A stretch of 64,000 nucleotides of DNA from positions 372,001 to 436,000 of the forward strand of contig NZ_JAIMCA010000003.1 of the NCBI RefSeq assembly GCF_025499465.1, read 5' to 3'. The stretch is from Allobosea sp. BH3 (lineage in GTDB: Bacteria; Pseudomonadota; Alphaproteobacteria; Rhizobiales; Beijerinckiaceae). The number at the start of each line of letters is the position of its first letter. Position 1 is the stretch's first letter. The notes beneath the pieces are model-generated. The model saw only the letters and a program-made list of their open reading frames with translations. It did not search any database and was not told the DNA's origin. Shown piece after piece: positions 16,166 through 25,584 of this stretch. Both the position numbers and the translations under genes were made by a program.

Positions 16166-17661
16166 GAGTGCAGCTCCGTACTCTGGGGGTGGTGGAAATT
16201 GGAACGGCCCGGGGCCGCCCGCGCGCGTCCGAGCAGGAACTCGGACAGCAGGGGAACCGGACGTCCGGTCGCCCTGCGCATACATCCGGCGGTCGAGGCC
16301 GTTCCGGAAATATCGAGATGAGCCCAGGGATACGCGGTCGCGAAGCGGGCCAGGTTCGAAGCGGCAGCAACCGCGTCCGGAGGCCCCTCGGCCTGTTCCG
16401 CCTCGCCACGGACCGAGGACAATGCGCCCTCCTCGTCCCATAATGGCAGCTGCCAGACGCGGTCTCCCGAGGTCCCGCCGCATCTCAGCAGCTCGGATGC
16501 CAGCGCCTCGTCATTGGCGAACAGCCCACTGGCCTGGTTGCCGAGCGCCACGACGCAGGCCCGGGTCAGCGCGGCGACGTCGATCACGCAGCTCGGCGAG
16601 AAATCCGCGGCATAACTCAGCACGTCGCCGAGCAGGGACGGTCTCGGCGCGGCGGCCCGATGGCCCGGCGCGGCACTTCGCGACCGTGGCCGAACGCTCA
16701 GTGGAAGCTCGCTCTGGCTGACCACGATCAGGCTCACGACGTTCAAGGCGAGCCGCAGCCTTTCCACGGTCCGCATGGCTCCGAGAACGCTGCCGATGCT
16801 GCGCATGTCGCGGATCGGCGCGCGATGCAGGCGGTGCTCAAGCTCCGGCACGGCCTCGGAAGCCGCCAAACCATTGCCGATCAGCACGATGGGGCGGCCT
16901 GCCGCCATGCGCTGGTTCCGTTTCAGGACGATCAGCCTGCAGTCGTCGGCCGTCTGCTGCTGGAGCGCGAGAAAGGTCGCGAGACCGTGGCGTTCGAATT
17001 CGCGCCGTCCGAGAATTTCGATGCCAAAGCCGAACTGCCGCGCCATCGCCTCCGCCGTCTGGGTCACGAAGGCCGTCGTGCACTCCTCCGGCGGCAGGTT
17101 TCCGAGCTCCTTGGCGAAGGATACCCCCTCTCCGATCGCGACACCCTGGCGAAGCGCAGCGACCAGCTCCGAAGTCAGCGCCTGAGGGACGAGCAGCATG
17201 AGGCTGCGTCGCTCCTCCCGCACGCTCCGATCGTTGAGCCCGAAATCGTAGCGGCCGTCCGCGAGAATGAGCCCGGCCTGCTGCATCCGCCAGCTGAGCG
17301 TCCGGCGCGGCACCTCGTTCTCCGCGAGCGTCACGACCACTTCGTTCACAGGCTCGTCGTTGAGACGTCTGGCGACGGCAGCGAGAGCCTGCCGATACGC
17401 GCGCTCCGAGAACGCCTCGGCGCGCCCCAAACCGACCAGCAGGATGCGCCGTGCTGCGACGCCGGGCAGCCGGCCAATCGGCAGCGTGGCTCCGGCATCC
17501 TCCCAGAGGCCGTCGCGCGCGAGTTGCGCGGCAAGCCGGCCGGCACTGCGGTCATTCACGGCGCGCGCCGAGCCCGTCAGGGGGCCATCGCAGAAAACGC
17601 CGAGGACGAGCAGTTCCGTTCCCAGTTTCTCCGCTTCTCCGACTGCTGGAATGATCTCCAT
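16162..17661 (-). CDS. Degenerate M17 leucyl-aminopeptidase-family protein (probable pseudoenzyme)
   Basis: A 499-aa protein with the two-domain M17 (PepA) layout. Fold segments are well kept: AKELGNLPPEECTTAFVT (residues 184-200), SIGSVLGAMRTVERL, VIDVAALTRACVVALG (359-374), RVWQLPLWDE (401-410) and WAHLDISGTA. The catalytic signatures are gone: the VGKGxTFDSGG stretch, with the metal-binding Lys and Asp, reads IGNGLAASEA (261-270), and the NTDAEGRL stretch reads PRPSLLGD (339-346). The KSxxADxxN region is also unrecognisable. The frame is intact and coupled to DUF1269 (ATGA), so this looks like a maintained non-peptidase and not decay. ATG 17661 is chosen for AGAGGG five bases upstream. Confidence 0.82.
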   Translation of the reverse strand: MEIIPAVGEAEKLGTELLVLGVFCDGPLTGSARAVNDRSAGRLAAQLARDGLWEDAGATLPIGRLPGVAARRILLVGLGRAEAFSERAYRQALAAVARRLNDEPVNEVVVTLAENEVPRRTLSWRMQQAGLILADGRYDFGLNDRSVREERRSLMLLVPQALTSELVAALRQGVAIGEGVSFAKELGNLPPEECTTAFVTQTAEAMARQFGFGIEILGRREFERHGLATFLALQQQTADDCRLIVLKRNQRMAAGRPIVLIGNGLAASEAVPELEHRLHRAPIRDMRSIGSVLGAMRTVERLRLALNVVSLIVVSQSELPLSVRPRSRSAAPGHRAAAPRPSLLGDVLSYAADFSPSCVIDVAALTRACVVALGNQASGLFANDEALASELLRCGGTSGDRVWQLPLWDEEGALSSVRGEAEQAEGPPDAVAAASNLARFATAYPWAHLDISGTASTAGCMRRATGRPVPLLSEFLLGRARAAPGRSNFHHPQSTELHS

Positions 17662-17791
17662 CGATGCCCTCTGCCAGGGAAACATCACATTGGTCGGCCA
17701 GACCCGAAACGCACCGGCTGCGGCGCCGGAACCAGATCCTGCCGCCGCGCTCACAGCGGCAGGGGCGAGGCGGCAACCAGCCATCCCGGCC

Positions 17792-18901
17792 TTAAGGCTT
17801 CCGCTCCGGCAAGGGCCTGACGCGCTGGCCAGGGTGCAGCGCCTGAATGCCTGCCGAGACGATCGTCTCCCCGGGCTCCAGCCCCTGCGCCAGGATGACC
17901 TTCCCGGGATCGAAACGCAGCACGTCGACACTGCGCAGCGACACGGTGGACTTGCCGGGCTCGACGATCCAGACGGCCGGCGAGAGCCCCTGTTGGGTCA
18001 GGGCGCTCGCCGGAACCGAGATGATCGCAGCGGTGGTCAGCTCGATGGTGCCCACGACGGTCGAGCCGAGCCGCATGGCCTCTGGCGGGTTCTGCAAACC
18101 GACCCTGACCGCGAAGGTTCGCGTCACCGGATCCGCCTGCGGAGCCACCTCGCGCACGGTGCCGTAGGCCGTGACCGAGGGCGCATCGGCGAGCGCGACA
18201 CGAATTCTGGCGTCGCTGAGATGGGTGTCGAGCACGGTCGCGGGTACGTTGAAGACGGCGTCGCGGTCGTCGTCTCGTGCGATCTGGACGACGATCTGGC
18301 CCGGCTGCACCACTTCGCCCGGTTCGATCTGCCGCGCCGTGACGACGCCGGCGACATCCGTGCGAAGCTCCGTGAAGCCCAGCCGGTCCCGCGCCAGCTC
18401 CACCTGCGCTTCGGCATTCTCCAGCACCGCCTGGGCGGTTTCCTGCGCGCGCTGCGCCTGGTCGAAGCGTGGCCGCGTGGTGAAGCCTTCCGACATCAGC
18501 CGCTCCTGACGCTCGAAGGTGCGGCGTGCCGTGTCGACCTCTCCGCGCGCCGCCGCCAGCGCCGCCTTGGCGGCGGTCAGCGCGTTCTGTTCCAGGGCCG
18601 GCTCGAGCCTGGCGATGATCTGCCCGGCATTCACCCGGTCGCCGACATTGACCGGGCGCTCGAGGACGCGCCCAGCGATGCGGAAGCCAAGCCCGAGGTC
18701 CTTCTTGGCCTGGATCTCGCCACTGAGCTGGATGTCGTCGGAGAACTGCCCCGCCTCGACGGTGACGACCCCGACGGGCCTGCCCTCGGATTGCGGCGCA
18801 GGCTCATTGCCGCATGAGCCGAGGGCTGCGCCAAGCAGCGCGATCACTGCCGCCCGCCCGAAGCTGTTCATGGGTCCCCGCCTGGTCTTGGCCGCGCTCA
18901 T
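17792..18901 (-). CDS. RND efflux periplasmic adaptor, lipoprotein type (second of two)
   Basis: A 369-aa membrane-fusion protein. The N-terminus IALLGAALGSCGNEP has a lipobox (LGSC), so it is probably a lipoprotein anchored in the inner membrane. It has the barrel-sandwich halves (LGFRIAGRVLERPVNVGDRV and LRTDVAGVVTARQIEPGEVV), a coiled-coil hairpin between them, and the beta-barrel part VREVAPQADPVTRTFAVRVG. It links the RND pump to an outer-membrane channel. Its ATG overlaps the pump stop (ATGA). It resembles the adaptor at 21975 in layout but differs in sequence, so the pump is bracketed by two distinct adaptors. Confidence 0.9.
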   Translation of the reverse strand: MSAAKTRRGPMNSFGRAAVIALLGAALGSCGNEPAPQSEGRPVGVVTVEAGQFSDDIQLSGEIQAKKDLGLGFRIAGRVLERPVNVGDRVNAGQIIARLEPALEQNALTAAKAALAAARGEVDTARRTFERQERLMSEGFTTRPRFDQAQRAQETAQAVLENAEAQVELARDRLGFTELRTDVAGVVTARQIEPGEVVQPGQIVVQIARDDDRDAVFNVPATVLDTHLSDARIRVALADAPSVTAYGTVREVAPQADPVTRTFAVRVGLQNPPEAMRLGSTVVGTIELTTAAIISVPASALTQQGLSPAVWIVEPGKSTVSLRSVDVLRFDPGKVILAQGLEPGETIVSAGIQALHPGQRVRPLPERKP

Positions 18902-21900
18902 GACAGGGAGCCCCCCGCATTGACGGCCCGCCTTGTCCCACTGGGCGCCGTCGCGCGGTCGAAGACGGCGACGTAGAGCACGGGAAGGAGGACGAGCGTC
19001 AGCACCGTGGCGACCAGCAGGCCGCCCATGATCGCGAAGGCCATCGGCCCCCAGAACACCGTCGGCGCGATCGGGATCATGCCCAGCACCGTCGAGATCG
19101 CCGTCAGCACGATCGGGCGGAAACGTGTGCCGGCTGCATCGACCGCAGCCTCCACCACGCCCTTGCCCGCCGCCCGCTCGTCTTCGATCTGCCCGATCAG
19201 GATAACAGCGTTCTTGGTGATGATGCCGATCAGCGCGAGGATGCCGAGCAGCGCGACGAAGCCGAGCGGCTTGCCAGACAGCAGCAGCGCTCCGACGACG
19301 CCCACGAGGCCAAGCGGCGCGATGCTGAGCACGATCGCGAACAGCCTGAAGCTCCTGAGCTGCGCCATCAGGACGGTGAACATGATCAGCAGCATCACCG
19401 GGATCACCGCCATGACCGAGGCCTGGGACTTGGCGCTTTCCTCGACCGTGCCGCCGACGGTGATTTCGTAGCCGGCCGGCAGCGTCTTCCGGAGCGCGTC
19501 CACCGAGGGCTGCAAGGAACTCACCACGGCGTCCGGCAAGGTGCCGGGCGGAACATCGGCAGCGACCGTCAGGTTCGGTACGCGGTCGCGGCGCCAGATC
19601 AGCGGCGCGTCGAGCCCGTAGCTGAAGCTCACGAACTGCGACACCGGCACGGAACGGCCGCTAGGCAGCGCCACCTGCATACTGCGCAAGGTGTCGAGCG
19701 AGGCACGCTCGGCATCCTGGGCACGCACCACAACGTCGACGAGGTAGATGGAATCCCGCACCTGGGTCACGACAGTGCCGGAGACTATGGTGTTGACGAT
19801 CGCAGCGACCGCCGCCGAGCTGAGACCGAGCCGCCGGGCCTCGTCCTGATCGACGCGCAGGCGCAGCTCGCGGGCGGGCTCGATCCAGTCGAAATTGATC
19901 TGCAGCGCCTTGGGATTCGAAGCGACGACCTGAGCCAGCTGCATCGCGATGCCGCGGACCTCGGCAATGTCCGGGCCGCTGACGCGATACTGGACCGGCC
20001 AGCCCACCGGTGGACCGAGTTCGAGCGGCGAGACCCGCCCCACCACGTTCGGGAACTCCTTGGCGAGCAGCGTCTCGAGCTTCTTCTGAAGCCGCTCGCG
20101 CGCCGCCACGTCCTTCGCGACGATCACCGCCTGGCTGAAGAAGTCGTTCGGCAGCTGCGCATTCAGCGGCAGATAGAAGCGGATCGCGCCGCGGCCGACA
20201 TAGGTGCTCCAGCGCTCGACATCGGGGTCGCCCTTGAGCGACGCCTCGAAGCGGTTCACGAGGTCCTCGCTCCCATAGATCGAAGCGTTCTGCGGCAGCG
20301 TGAGATCGACCAGCAGCTCCGGGCGGTCCGACGCCGGGAAGAACTGCCGTGGCACGAGTGGCAGCGCGAGGATCGATACCGCGAACAGCGCGAGCGTCAC
20401 AGCGATGGTCACCCAGCGCAGCCTGATCGCACCCGAAAGCAGCGAGCGGAAGCCGCGCTCGACGCGGCCCGGTTCCTTGCGCTGGGACGCGGCATCGGGC
20501 GCCTTCAGAAGCGCCACGCCGAGCACCGGCGCGAAGAGGACAGCCACGAACCAGGAGACGACGAGCGCGATCGTCACGACGGCAAAGAGCGAGAAGGTGT
20601 ATTCGCCGGCGGAGCTTGCGGCGAAGCCGATCGGCACGAAGCCGGCGATCGTCACGAGGGTGCCGGCCAGCATCGCCGTTGCGTATTTGTCGAAGGCGAA
20701 GGTCGCCGCCTTCATCTTCTCATCGCCGGCGGAAAGCCTCGTGACCATCGCATCGGTCGTGGTCATCGCGTCGTCGACCAGCAGCGCCAGCGCGATGATG
20801 AGCGCGCCGAGCGAGATGCGCTGCATGTCGATCCCGGCCACCAGCATGCAGGCGAAGACGATCGCCAGCGTCAGCGGAATCGCCAGGGCGACCACGAGGC
20901 CGGGGCGCACCCCGAGGCTGATGAAGCTGACGACCAGGATGATGCCCACGGCCTGCCAGAGCGAGGTCATGAAATCGTCGATCGCGTGGGACACCGTCAC
21001 GGCCTGGTCGGCGACGAGATAGGGTTCGATCCCGAGCGGCAGGCCCGCCGTGACCGCGGCCATCGCCTTCTTGATGTTGTTGCCGAGCGCGAGGATGTCT
21101 CCGCCTTCGCGCATGGCGATGCCGAGGCCGATCGCGTCGCGCCCATTCACGCGGAACATCGGGGTCGGCGGATCGGCCTGCCCGCGGCGCACAGTCGCGA
21201 TGTCGGCGAGGCGGACCATGCGGTCGCCCACCGGGAAATTGATGCTCAGCAGGTCTGCTTCCGACTGGAAGGCGCCGGAGACGCGCACCGAGAACTTCTC
21301 GTCCTGCGTCTGGACCTCGCCTGCTGGCCGTACGACATTCTGCGCCTGGAGGGCGGCGAGCAGCGCCGAGCGGTCGAGGCCGAGATTGGCCAGTTCCCTG
21401 ACCGAGAACTCGACGAAGATGCGTTCGTCCTGCGCGCCGACGATCTCGATCTTCGACACGTCGGGCACCAGCAGCAGGCGCGACCGGACGGTCTCGACAT
21501 GGTCGCGTAGATCCCGGCTGGTGAAGCCGTCCGAAGTAAATCCGTAGATGATGCCGAAGGTGTCGCCGAAGCGGTCGTTGAAGAAGGGCCCGAGCGTGCC
21601 CGCCGGCAACGTGTGCCGCATGTCGGCGATGAGGTTGCGCACGCGGTACCAGGTATCCTGCACCACGCGGCCCGGGACCTCGCCCTTGAGGTTGACGAAA
21701 ATCGTCGTCACGCCGGGTTTGGTGTAGCTGCGCACGCTGTCGAGGCCGGGCGTCTCCTCGAGCTGCCGCTCGAGACGCTCTGTCACCTGGCTCAACGTGT
21801 CTTCCATCGTGGCGCCGGGCCAGACCGCCGAGACGACCATCGTTTTGATGACGAATGCCGGGTCCTCGTTGCGGCCTAGGCGGATGAACGCGAAGATTCC

Positions 21901-21978
21901 AGCCGCGACCGCGACGATCATGAGATAGATCACGACCGAGCGGCTCTTCAGCGCCCATTCGGAGAGGTTGAAGCTCAT
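18898..21978 (-). CDS. RND efflux transporter permease subunit
   Basis: A 1026-aa inner-membrane pump of the AcrB superfamily. It starts MSFNLSEWALKSRSVVIYLM; the first porter domain has PGATMEDTLSQVTERLERQL; helix 4 has ALIIALALLVDDAMTTTDAM with the Asp-Asp pair of the proton relay; the C-terminal half has LGFVALLGILALIGIITKNA and GTRFRPIVLTAISTVLGMIP. Length and the duplicated 6+6 helix plan are normal. This proton-driven pump exports drugs, detergents or other amphiphiles. Its ATG overlaps the first adaptor stop and its stop overlaps the second adaptor start. No outer-membrane TolC-type gene is in the window. Confidence 0.94.
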   Translation of the reverse strand: MSFNLSEWALKSRSVVIYLMIVAVAAGIFAFIRLGRNEDPAFVIKTMVVSAVWPGATMEDTLSQVTERLERQLEETPGLDSVRSYTKPGVTTIFVNLKGEVPGRVVQDTWYRVRNLIADMRHTLPAGTLGPFFNDRFGDTFGIIYGFTSDGFTSRDLRDHVETVRSRLLLVPDVSKIEIVGAQDERIFVEFSVRELANLGLDRSALLAALQAQNVVRPAGEVQTQDEKFSVRVSGAFQSEADLLSINFPVGDRMVRLADIATVRRGQADPPTPMFRVNGRDAIGLGIAMREGGDILALGNNIKKAMAAVTAGLPLGIEPYLVADQAVTVSHAIDDFMTSLWQAVGIILVVSFISLGVRPGLVVALAIPLTLAIVFACMLVAGIDMQRISLGALIIALALLVDDAMTTTDAMVTRLSAGDEKMKAATFAFDKYATAMLAGTLVTIAGFVPIGFAASSAGEYTFSLFAVVTIALVVSWFVAVLFAPVLGVALLKAPDAASQRKEPGRVERGFRSLLSGAIRLRWVTIAVTLALFAVSILALPLVPRQFFPASDRPELLVDLTLPQNASIYGSEDLVNRFEASLKGDPDVERWSTYVGRGAIRFYLPLNAQLPNDFFSQAVIVAKDVAARERLQKKLETLLAKEFPNVVGRVSPLELGPPVGWPVQYRVSGPDIAEVRGIAMQLAQVVASNPKALQINFDWIEPARELRLRVDQDEARRLGLSSAAVAAIVNTIVSGTVVTQVRDSIYLVDVVVRAQDAERASLDTLRSMQVALPSGRSVPVSQFVSFSYGLDAPLIWRRDRVPNLTVAADVPPGTLPDAVVSSLQPSVDALRKTLPAGYEITVGGTVEESAKSQASVMAVIPVMLLIMFTVLMAQLRSFRLFAIVLSIAPLGLVGVVGALLLSGKPLGFVALLGILALIGIITKNAVILIGQIEDERAAGKGVVEAAVDAAGTRFRPIVLTAISTVLGMIPIAPTVFWGPMAFAIMGGLLVATVLTLVLLPVLYVAVFDRATAPSGTRRAVNAGGSLS

Positions 21979-23075
21979 CGTGGCTCGGCTCCGATCAGGC
22001 GTACCCGCTGGCCTTCACGCAGAAGCCCGGCTCCGGCGGTGACGACGATGTCGCCAACGTCCAATCCCTTTGTGATCCTGGCGGTGGCTGGATCTGCGTT
22101 CGCGACGTCGAGCTTGCGCAGCGAGACGGTCAGGTTCTTCGGGTCGACGACCCAGGCACCGGTCGCCTGGTCGCGCCGTGTCAGGGCGGTCGCCGGGATG
22201 GTCATCGCGCTCGCCGCCCCCCCGCTGATAGCGCCCGAGACCGCTGCACCGAGCCTGAAGGCCGGCGGCGGCTCGGTCAGCCCGACCCGGACACGAAAGG
22301 TGCGGGTCACGGGGTCCGCCTGCGGCGCGATCTCGCGTATGCGGCCGGCCGCCTCGGCTCCGGCCTCCCCGGCGATGGTGACCCTCACGGGCATGTCCGG
22401 GGTGAGCCGGCGCACCAGATCGGCCGGCACTTCGAAGACGCCGTCCCGCCCTTCGCGTCGCGCGAGCTGGACGATCATGCGGCCGGCCGTGACGACCTCC
22501 GAAGGCTCGGCGCCGACGCGCGTGACAATGCCGGGCGCATCCGCCTTCAACGTCGTGAATCCGACGACGTCCTCGGCTGAGCGCACGCGCGCCTGGGCTG
22601 CCTCGACCTGTGCACGCGCGGCGGTGAGCGCTTGCTTGGCGGCGTCGAAATCCGCCTGTGTGGTGATATGGCGCTCGAGCAGATGGCTCTGCCTCTGGAA
22701 CTGGTTCTCGGCCTTGCGAAGGTCGCCCTGCGCCGCCGTCAGGGCCGCCTGAGCCGAACGGAGATCGTTGAGCTCGTTCTCGGGGTCGAGTCGCGCGACG
22801 ATTTCGCCCTCCCCCACGCTGGCGCCGACGCCGACCCGGCGCTCGGCCAGCCGCCCGCCGATGCGGAAAGCCAGAGAGGCCTGATCCTGAGCCTCGATGT
22901 GACCGGTGAAGCTGAGGTCGGGCGCCTGGCGCGGCGGCTCGACCGTCACGGTCCGAACGTATCGAACCGGAGGCGCCGCCTCCTTCTCCTCCCGGTTGCA
23001 GGAGGCGACGGCGAGCGCGACGACGACCACGAGCACGACCCCGCCGGTGCGCGATGAAGCCCTGCTGCGCGTCAT
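21975..23075 (-). CDS. RND efflux periplasmic adaptor, lipoprotein type (first of two)
   Basis: A 366-aa membrane-fusion protein with signal GVVLVVVVALAVASCNREE, whose lipobox (VASC) predicts lipidation. Core parts are LAFRIGGRLAERRVGVGASV, an alpha-helical hairpin (about residues 95-175, rich in Ala, Gln and Arg), TTLKADAPGIVTRVGAEPSE and IREIAPQADPVTRTFRVRVG. ATG 23075 is preferred, with GGAG six bases upstream; the longer reading adds a polar N-terminus before the signal peptide. It is the first gene of the adaptor-pump-adaptor operon. The region above it, to the MFS gene end at 23316, shows no regulator gene. Confidence 0.9.
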   Translation of the reverse strand: MTRSRASSRTGGVVLVVVVALAVASCNREEKEAAPPVRYVRTVTVEPPRQAPDLSFTGHIEAQDQASLAFRIGGRLAERRVGVGASVGEGEIVARLDPENELNDLRSAQAALTAAQGDLRKAENQFQRQSHLLERHITTQADFDAAKQALTAARAQVEAAQARVRSAEDVVGFTTLKADAPGIVTRVGAEPSEVVTAGRMIVQLARREGRDGVFEVPADLVRRLTPDMPVRVTIAGEAGAEAAGRIREIAPQADPVTRTFRVRVGLTEPPPAFRLGAAVSGAISGGAASAMTIPATALTRRDQATGAWVVDPKNLTVSLRKLDVANADPATARITKGLDVGDIVVTAGAGLLREGQRVRLIGAEPR

Positions 23076-23315
23076 GCCCGCTCCGCGGCAGCTTCCCGGT
23101 GCCCCGCCACTGCGCCCGGACGCCGTAAGCCTCGCCTCTGCATCGAACTCTTCCTCTGAGGGCCGCCGCACGATGCCTCCGCGAGCGCCGTTGCGCCCTG
23201 CGAAGTCCGTCGGGACGGTATGCGAGACGCTAGCAACAGCGGGCGGAGCGCGGATTAGCTCAGAATCCCAACTCTGGGCTGGTCATCCCATTGTTGCCGG
23301 CAGGCTTGCCGCCAC

Positions 23316-24509
23316 TCAGGCCAGGTTCGCCGGCTCCCGCGCCACAGTGCGGCGCAGTCCGAGTGCGACGCCGACCAGAAGCGCGAGCCCTATTGCGGAG
23401 ACGGCGGACATGCCGAGATAGATCTGCTCGCCCCATGACTCGTAGAGCGTGCCGCACAGCGCCGTCAGCCCGGCCATCGCGCCGGCCCAGCCGCCTGCGA
23501 GCCAGGCCTGCACGCGCGCCTCCATCCCTTCCGGCGCCAGCCGCGCCAGCAGGAAGATGCTCCCGAGATGTGTCGCTCCGAACGTGATGCCGTGCGTCAG
23601 TTGCAGGAGCGCCAGCGCCGTTACACCCGGATCCTGCGCCATGAAGCTCCAGCGCAACATCGTGACCAGGGCCGCGCCGAGCAGGAGGGTGGCAGCACTC
23701 GCCGCACCGCGGATGCGATAGCCGAGCATGGCGAAAAGCGCGATCTCCGACAGCACGCCGAGCGCCCAAAGGCCTCCCATCGCCGCACCGGAGATGCCGT
23801 TCGCCTGCCAGTGCAGCGTCCCGAAGCCGTAGAATGCGGCGTGGCTCGCCTGAACGAGCGCGGCACCGGCAATCACGCCGGCGAGGAGCGCGGGGCGGAC
23901 CGGTGACGCGCCTCCGGCATTTCCTGCCCTGGGCGCGGCTGTTGCAGGCCCAGAACAACTGAAGGCGGCCGCGGCCGTCAGGATCGCGGATGCCAGCAGC
24001 AGCACGATGACGGACGAAGCCGAGAACCACTCGAAGGACCAGCCGGCGACCAGGTTGGCGACGGCGAAGCCGATCGCTCCCCAGAGGCGGATCCGCCCAT
24101 ATGCCAGTTCGGGCTGGGATGTGCCGACAAGACGGCCGAGCGTCATGGCATCGGCCAGCGCGATCAGGGGTCCTTGCGCCAGGGCGATCGCGATCACGAC
24201 CAGCAGAATCGGCCAGAAGCCCGACACTGCGAACAGCAGCCCGGTTCCGGCCGCCACCAACACGGCGCATACCGAGAGCGCCAGCCAGATGCGCCCGCTG
24301 CGATCGGCGACCGACGCGACGAGCGGATTCGCCAGGACCCTCGCGATCAGCGGGGCGGCGAGAATGATGCCGATCGCCTCGCTTCCGAGGGACTGAGCCT
24401 GCAGCCACAGCGGGAAGAACGGAAGATTGACGCCGAGCTCGAAGAACAGAAAGGCGTAGAGGAGCGCCAGCCGCCAGCCGGCACCGCTCACCATGGCTCT
24501 CGCCGGCAT
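23316..24509 (-). CDS. MFS transporter (MFS_1-like/HcaT type)
   Basis: A 397-aa protein with twelve predicted helices. The start region ALLYAFLFFELGVNLPFFPL followed by WLQAQSLGSEAIGIILAAPL fits the HcaT/nucleoside-type MFS subfamily, where PFFPLWL is typical; RVLANPLVASVADRSGR is the motif A loop. The C-terminal half has QLTHGITFGATHLGSI. Cargo is unknown; relatives are often annotated as phenylpropionate transporters, which is not proof. It follows the AraC-type regulator gene by 40 bases on the same strand, so it is likely to be co-transcribed and perhaps controlled by it. ATG 24509 is used; ATG 24494 is possible. Confidence 0.85.
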   Translation of the reverse strand: MPARAMVSGAGWRLALLYAFLFFELGVNLPFFPLWLQAQSLGSEAIGIILAAPLIARVLANPLVASVADRSGRIWLALSVCAVLVAAGTGLLFAVSGFWPILLVVIAIALAQGPLIALADAMTLGRLVGTSQPELAYGRIRLWGAIGFAVANLVAGWSFEWFSASSVIVLLLASAILTAAAAFSCSGPATAAPRAGNAGGASPVRPALLAGVIAGAALVQASHAAFYGFGTLHWQANGISGAAMGGLWALGVLSEIALFAMLGYRIRGAASAATLLLGAALVTMLRWSFMAQDPGVTALALLQLTHGITFGATHLGSIFLLARLAPEGMEARVQAWLAGGWAGAMAGLTALCGTLYESWGEQIYLGMSAVSAIGLALLVGVALGLRRTVAREPANLA

Positions 24510-24549
24510 GGAAGCAGGCCTGCCTCGCCTTGGCTGGACGAGCGACGTC

Positions 24550-25527
24550 TCAGGACGGACCTGCGGAGCACTGCTCGCCCCCGGCGGTCTCCTCCGGTTC
24601 CCCGGCGAAGGAACGGACAAGCCCTCGCTCGCGAGCCTCGGTCGGGCTGTAGCCGAACTCCCGTCGGAAGGCCCGGCTGAAAGTCGAGTGATCGATGAAG
24701 CCGACTTCGTTGCCGATCGCATGGATCGAGAGCGCGTTGCGGAACGAACTCAGGCGCTGATGCGCCTCATGGAGCCGTTCGCGGTTGATGAAATGCGCCA
24801 CGCCCCCGCCATGCTCGAACAGGCGATACAGCTTCGAGCGCGACATGGCCAGGAGCCGCGCCAGCCGCTCCGGTCCGAAATCGGGAGATGCCATGTTCTG
24901 CCGCACGACCATGCGGGCCCGGTCGATCAGAACCGATCCCAGCGGCGCCCTCGCCGCATCCTGATAGACCGATTGCGGAATGATGCAGGCCGCGATGAGC
25001 GCGCGGGTCGGCATCTCAAGGCTCGCGGCGTGCTCGGCGGTGACCTGAGGCAGCTGCCGAACGAGGCTGTCCATGTAGTCGATCAGCACCTGTGCGAAGT
25101 CCGGGCTGACCTCGAGCCCGTGGACGCCGTCGAAGCGCTGCTCGTCGGCCAGGCGCTGGTCGCGCGGCAGGTAAAGGGTAATGACCTCGCTGTCCTGCGC
25201 CCTCCCCTCATAGGGCAGCGCGAGAGAGCGGAAGCTCAAATCCACGCATGGCGTTCCGTCGGCGGCCGCCGTTCGCGCCAGAACGACGCACCAGTGATCG
25301 AGATATGATTTGGGATGATGCCGCCATTGCCGATCGGGCGCGCCCGAATAGACGACACGCGTCAACACGAGTCCGCCGAGGCGCCAGGAGGAAAACGCGG
25401 CCGCAAAGCCGCCCTGAGCCGCACACGTCGGCAGAAGCTCGATCGTCCCCTTGTGCAATGACCGCCAAGCGTCGAACTGATCCTGCGCCGGCAGGCCGTC
25501 TGTACGAAAATGCGCCACAGAAAACAC
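24550..25527 (-). CDS. AraC/XylS-family transcriptional regulator
   Basis: A 325-aa regulator. Residues 1-190 form an AraC_binding_2-like ligand domain (HWCVVLARTAAADG, LYLPRDQRLADE). Residues 215-310 form the double helix-turn-helix: FGPERLARLLAMSRSKLYRL in the first, IHAIGNEVGFIDHSTFSRAF followed by RREFGYSPTEAR in the second, which is the family signature. An ideal ribosome site AAGGAGGT precedes GTG 25527 by four to five bases, so this start is preferred to the upstream GTG 25545. The gene is followed by the MFS gene. A perfect 10-bp dyad lies 67-93 bases upstream and may be its own operator. Confidence 0.88.
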   Translation of the reverse strand: MFSVAHFRTDGLPAQDQFDAWRSLHKGTIELLPTCAAQGGFAAAFSSWRLGGLVLTRVVYSGAPDRQWRHHPKSYLDHWCVVLARTAAADGTPCVDLSFRSLALPYEGRAQDSEVITLYLPRDQRLADEQRFDGVHGLEVSPDFAQVLIDYMDSLVRQLPQVTAEHAASLEMPTRALIAACIIPQSVYQDAARAPLGSVLIDRARMVVRQNMASPDFGPERLARLLAMSRSKLYRLFEHGGGVAHFINRERLHEAHQRLSSFRNALSIHAIGNEVGFIDHSTFSRAFRREFGYSPTEARERGLVRSFAGEPEETAGGEQCSAGPS

Positions 25528-25584
25528 GCTGACCTCCTTTCTCACCCCGCCATGAGAGAAAGCCGGCTTCGGACACTCCGATTA

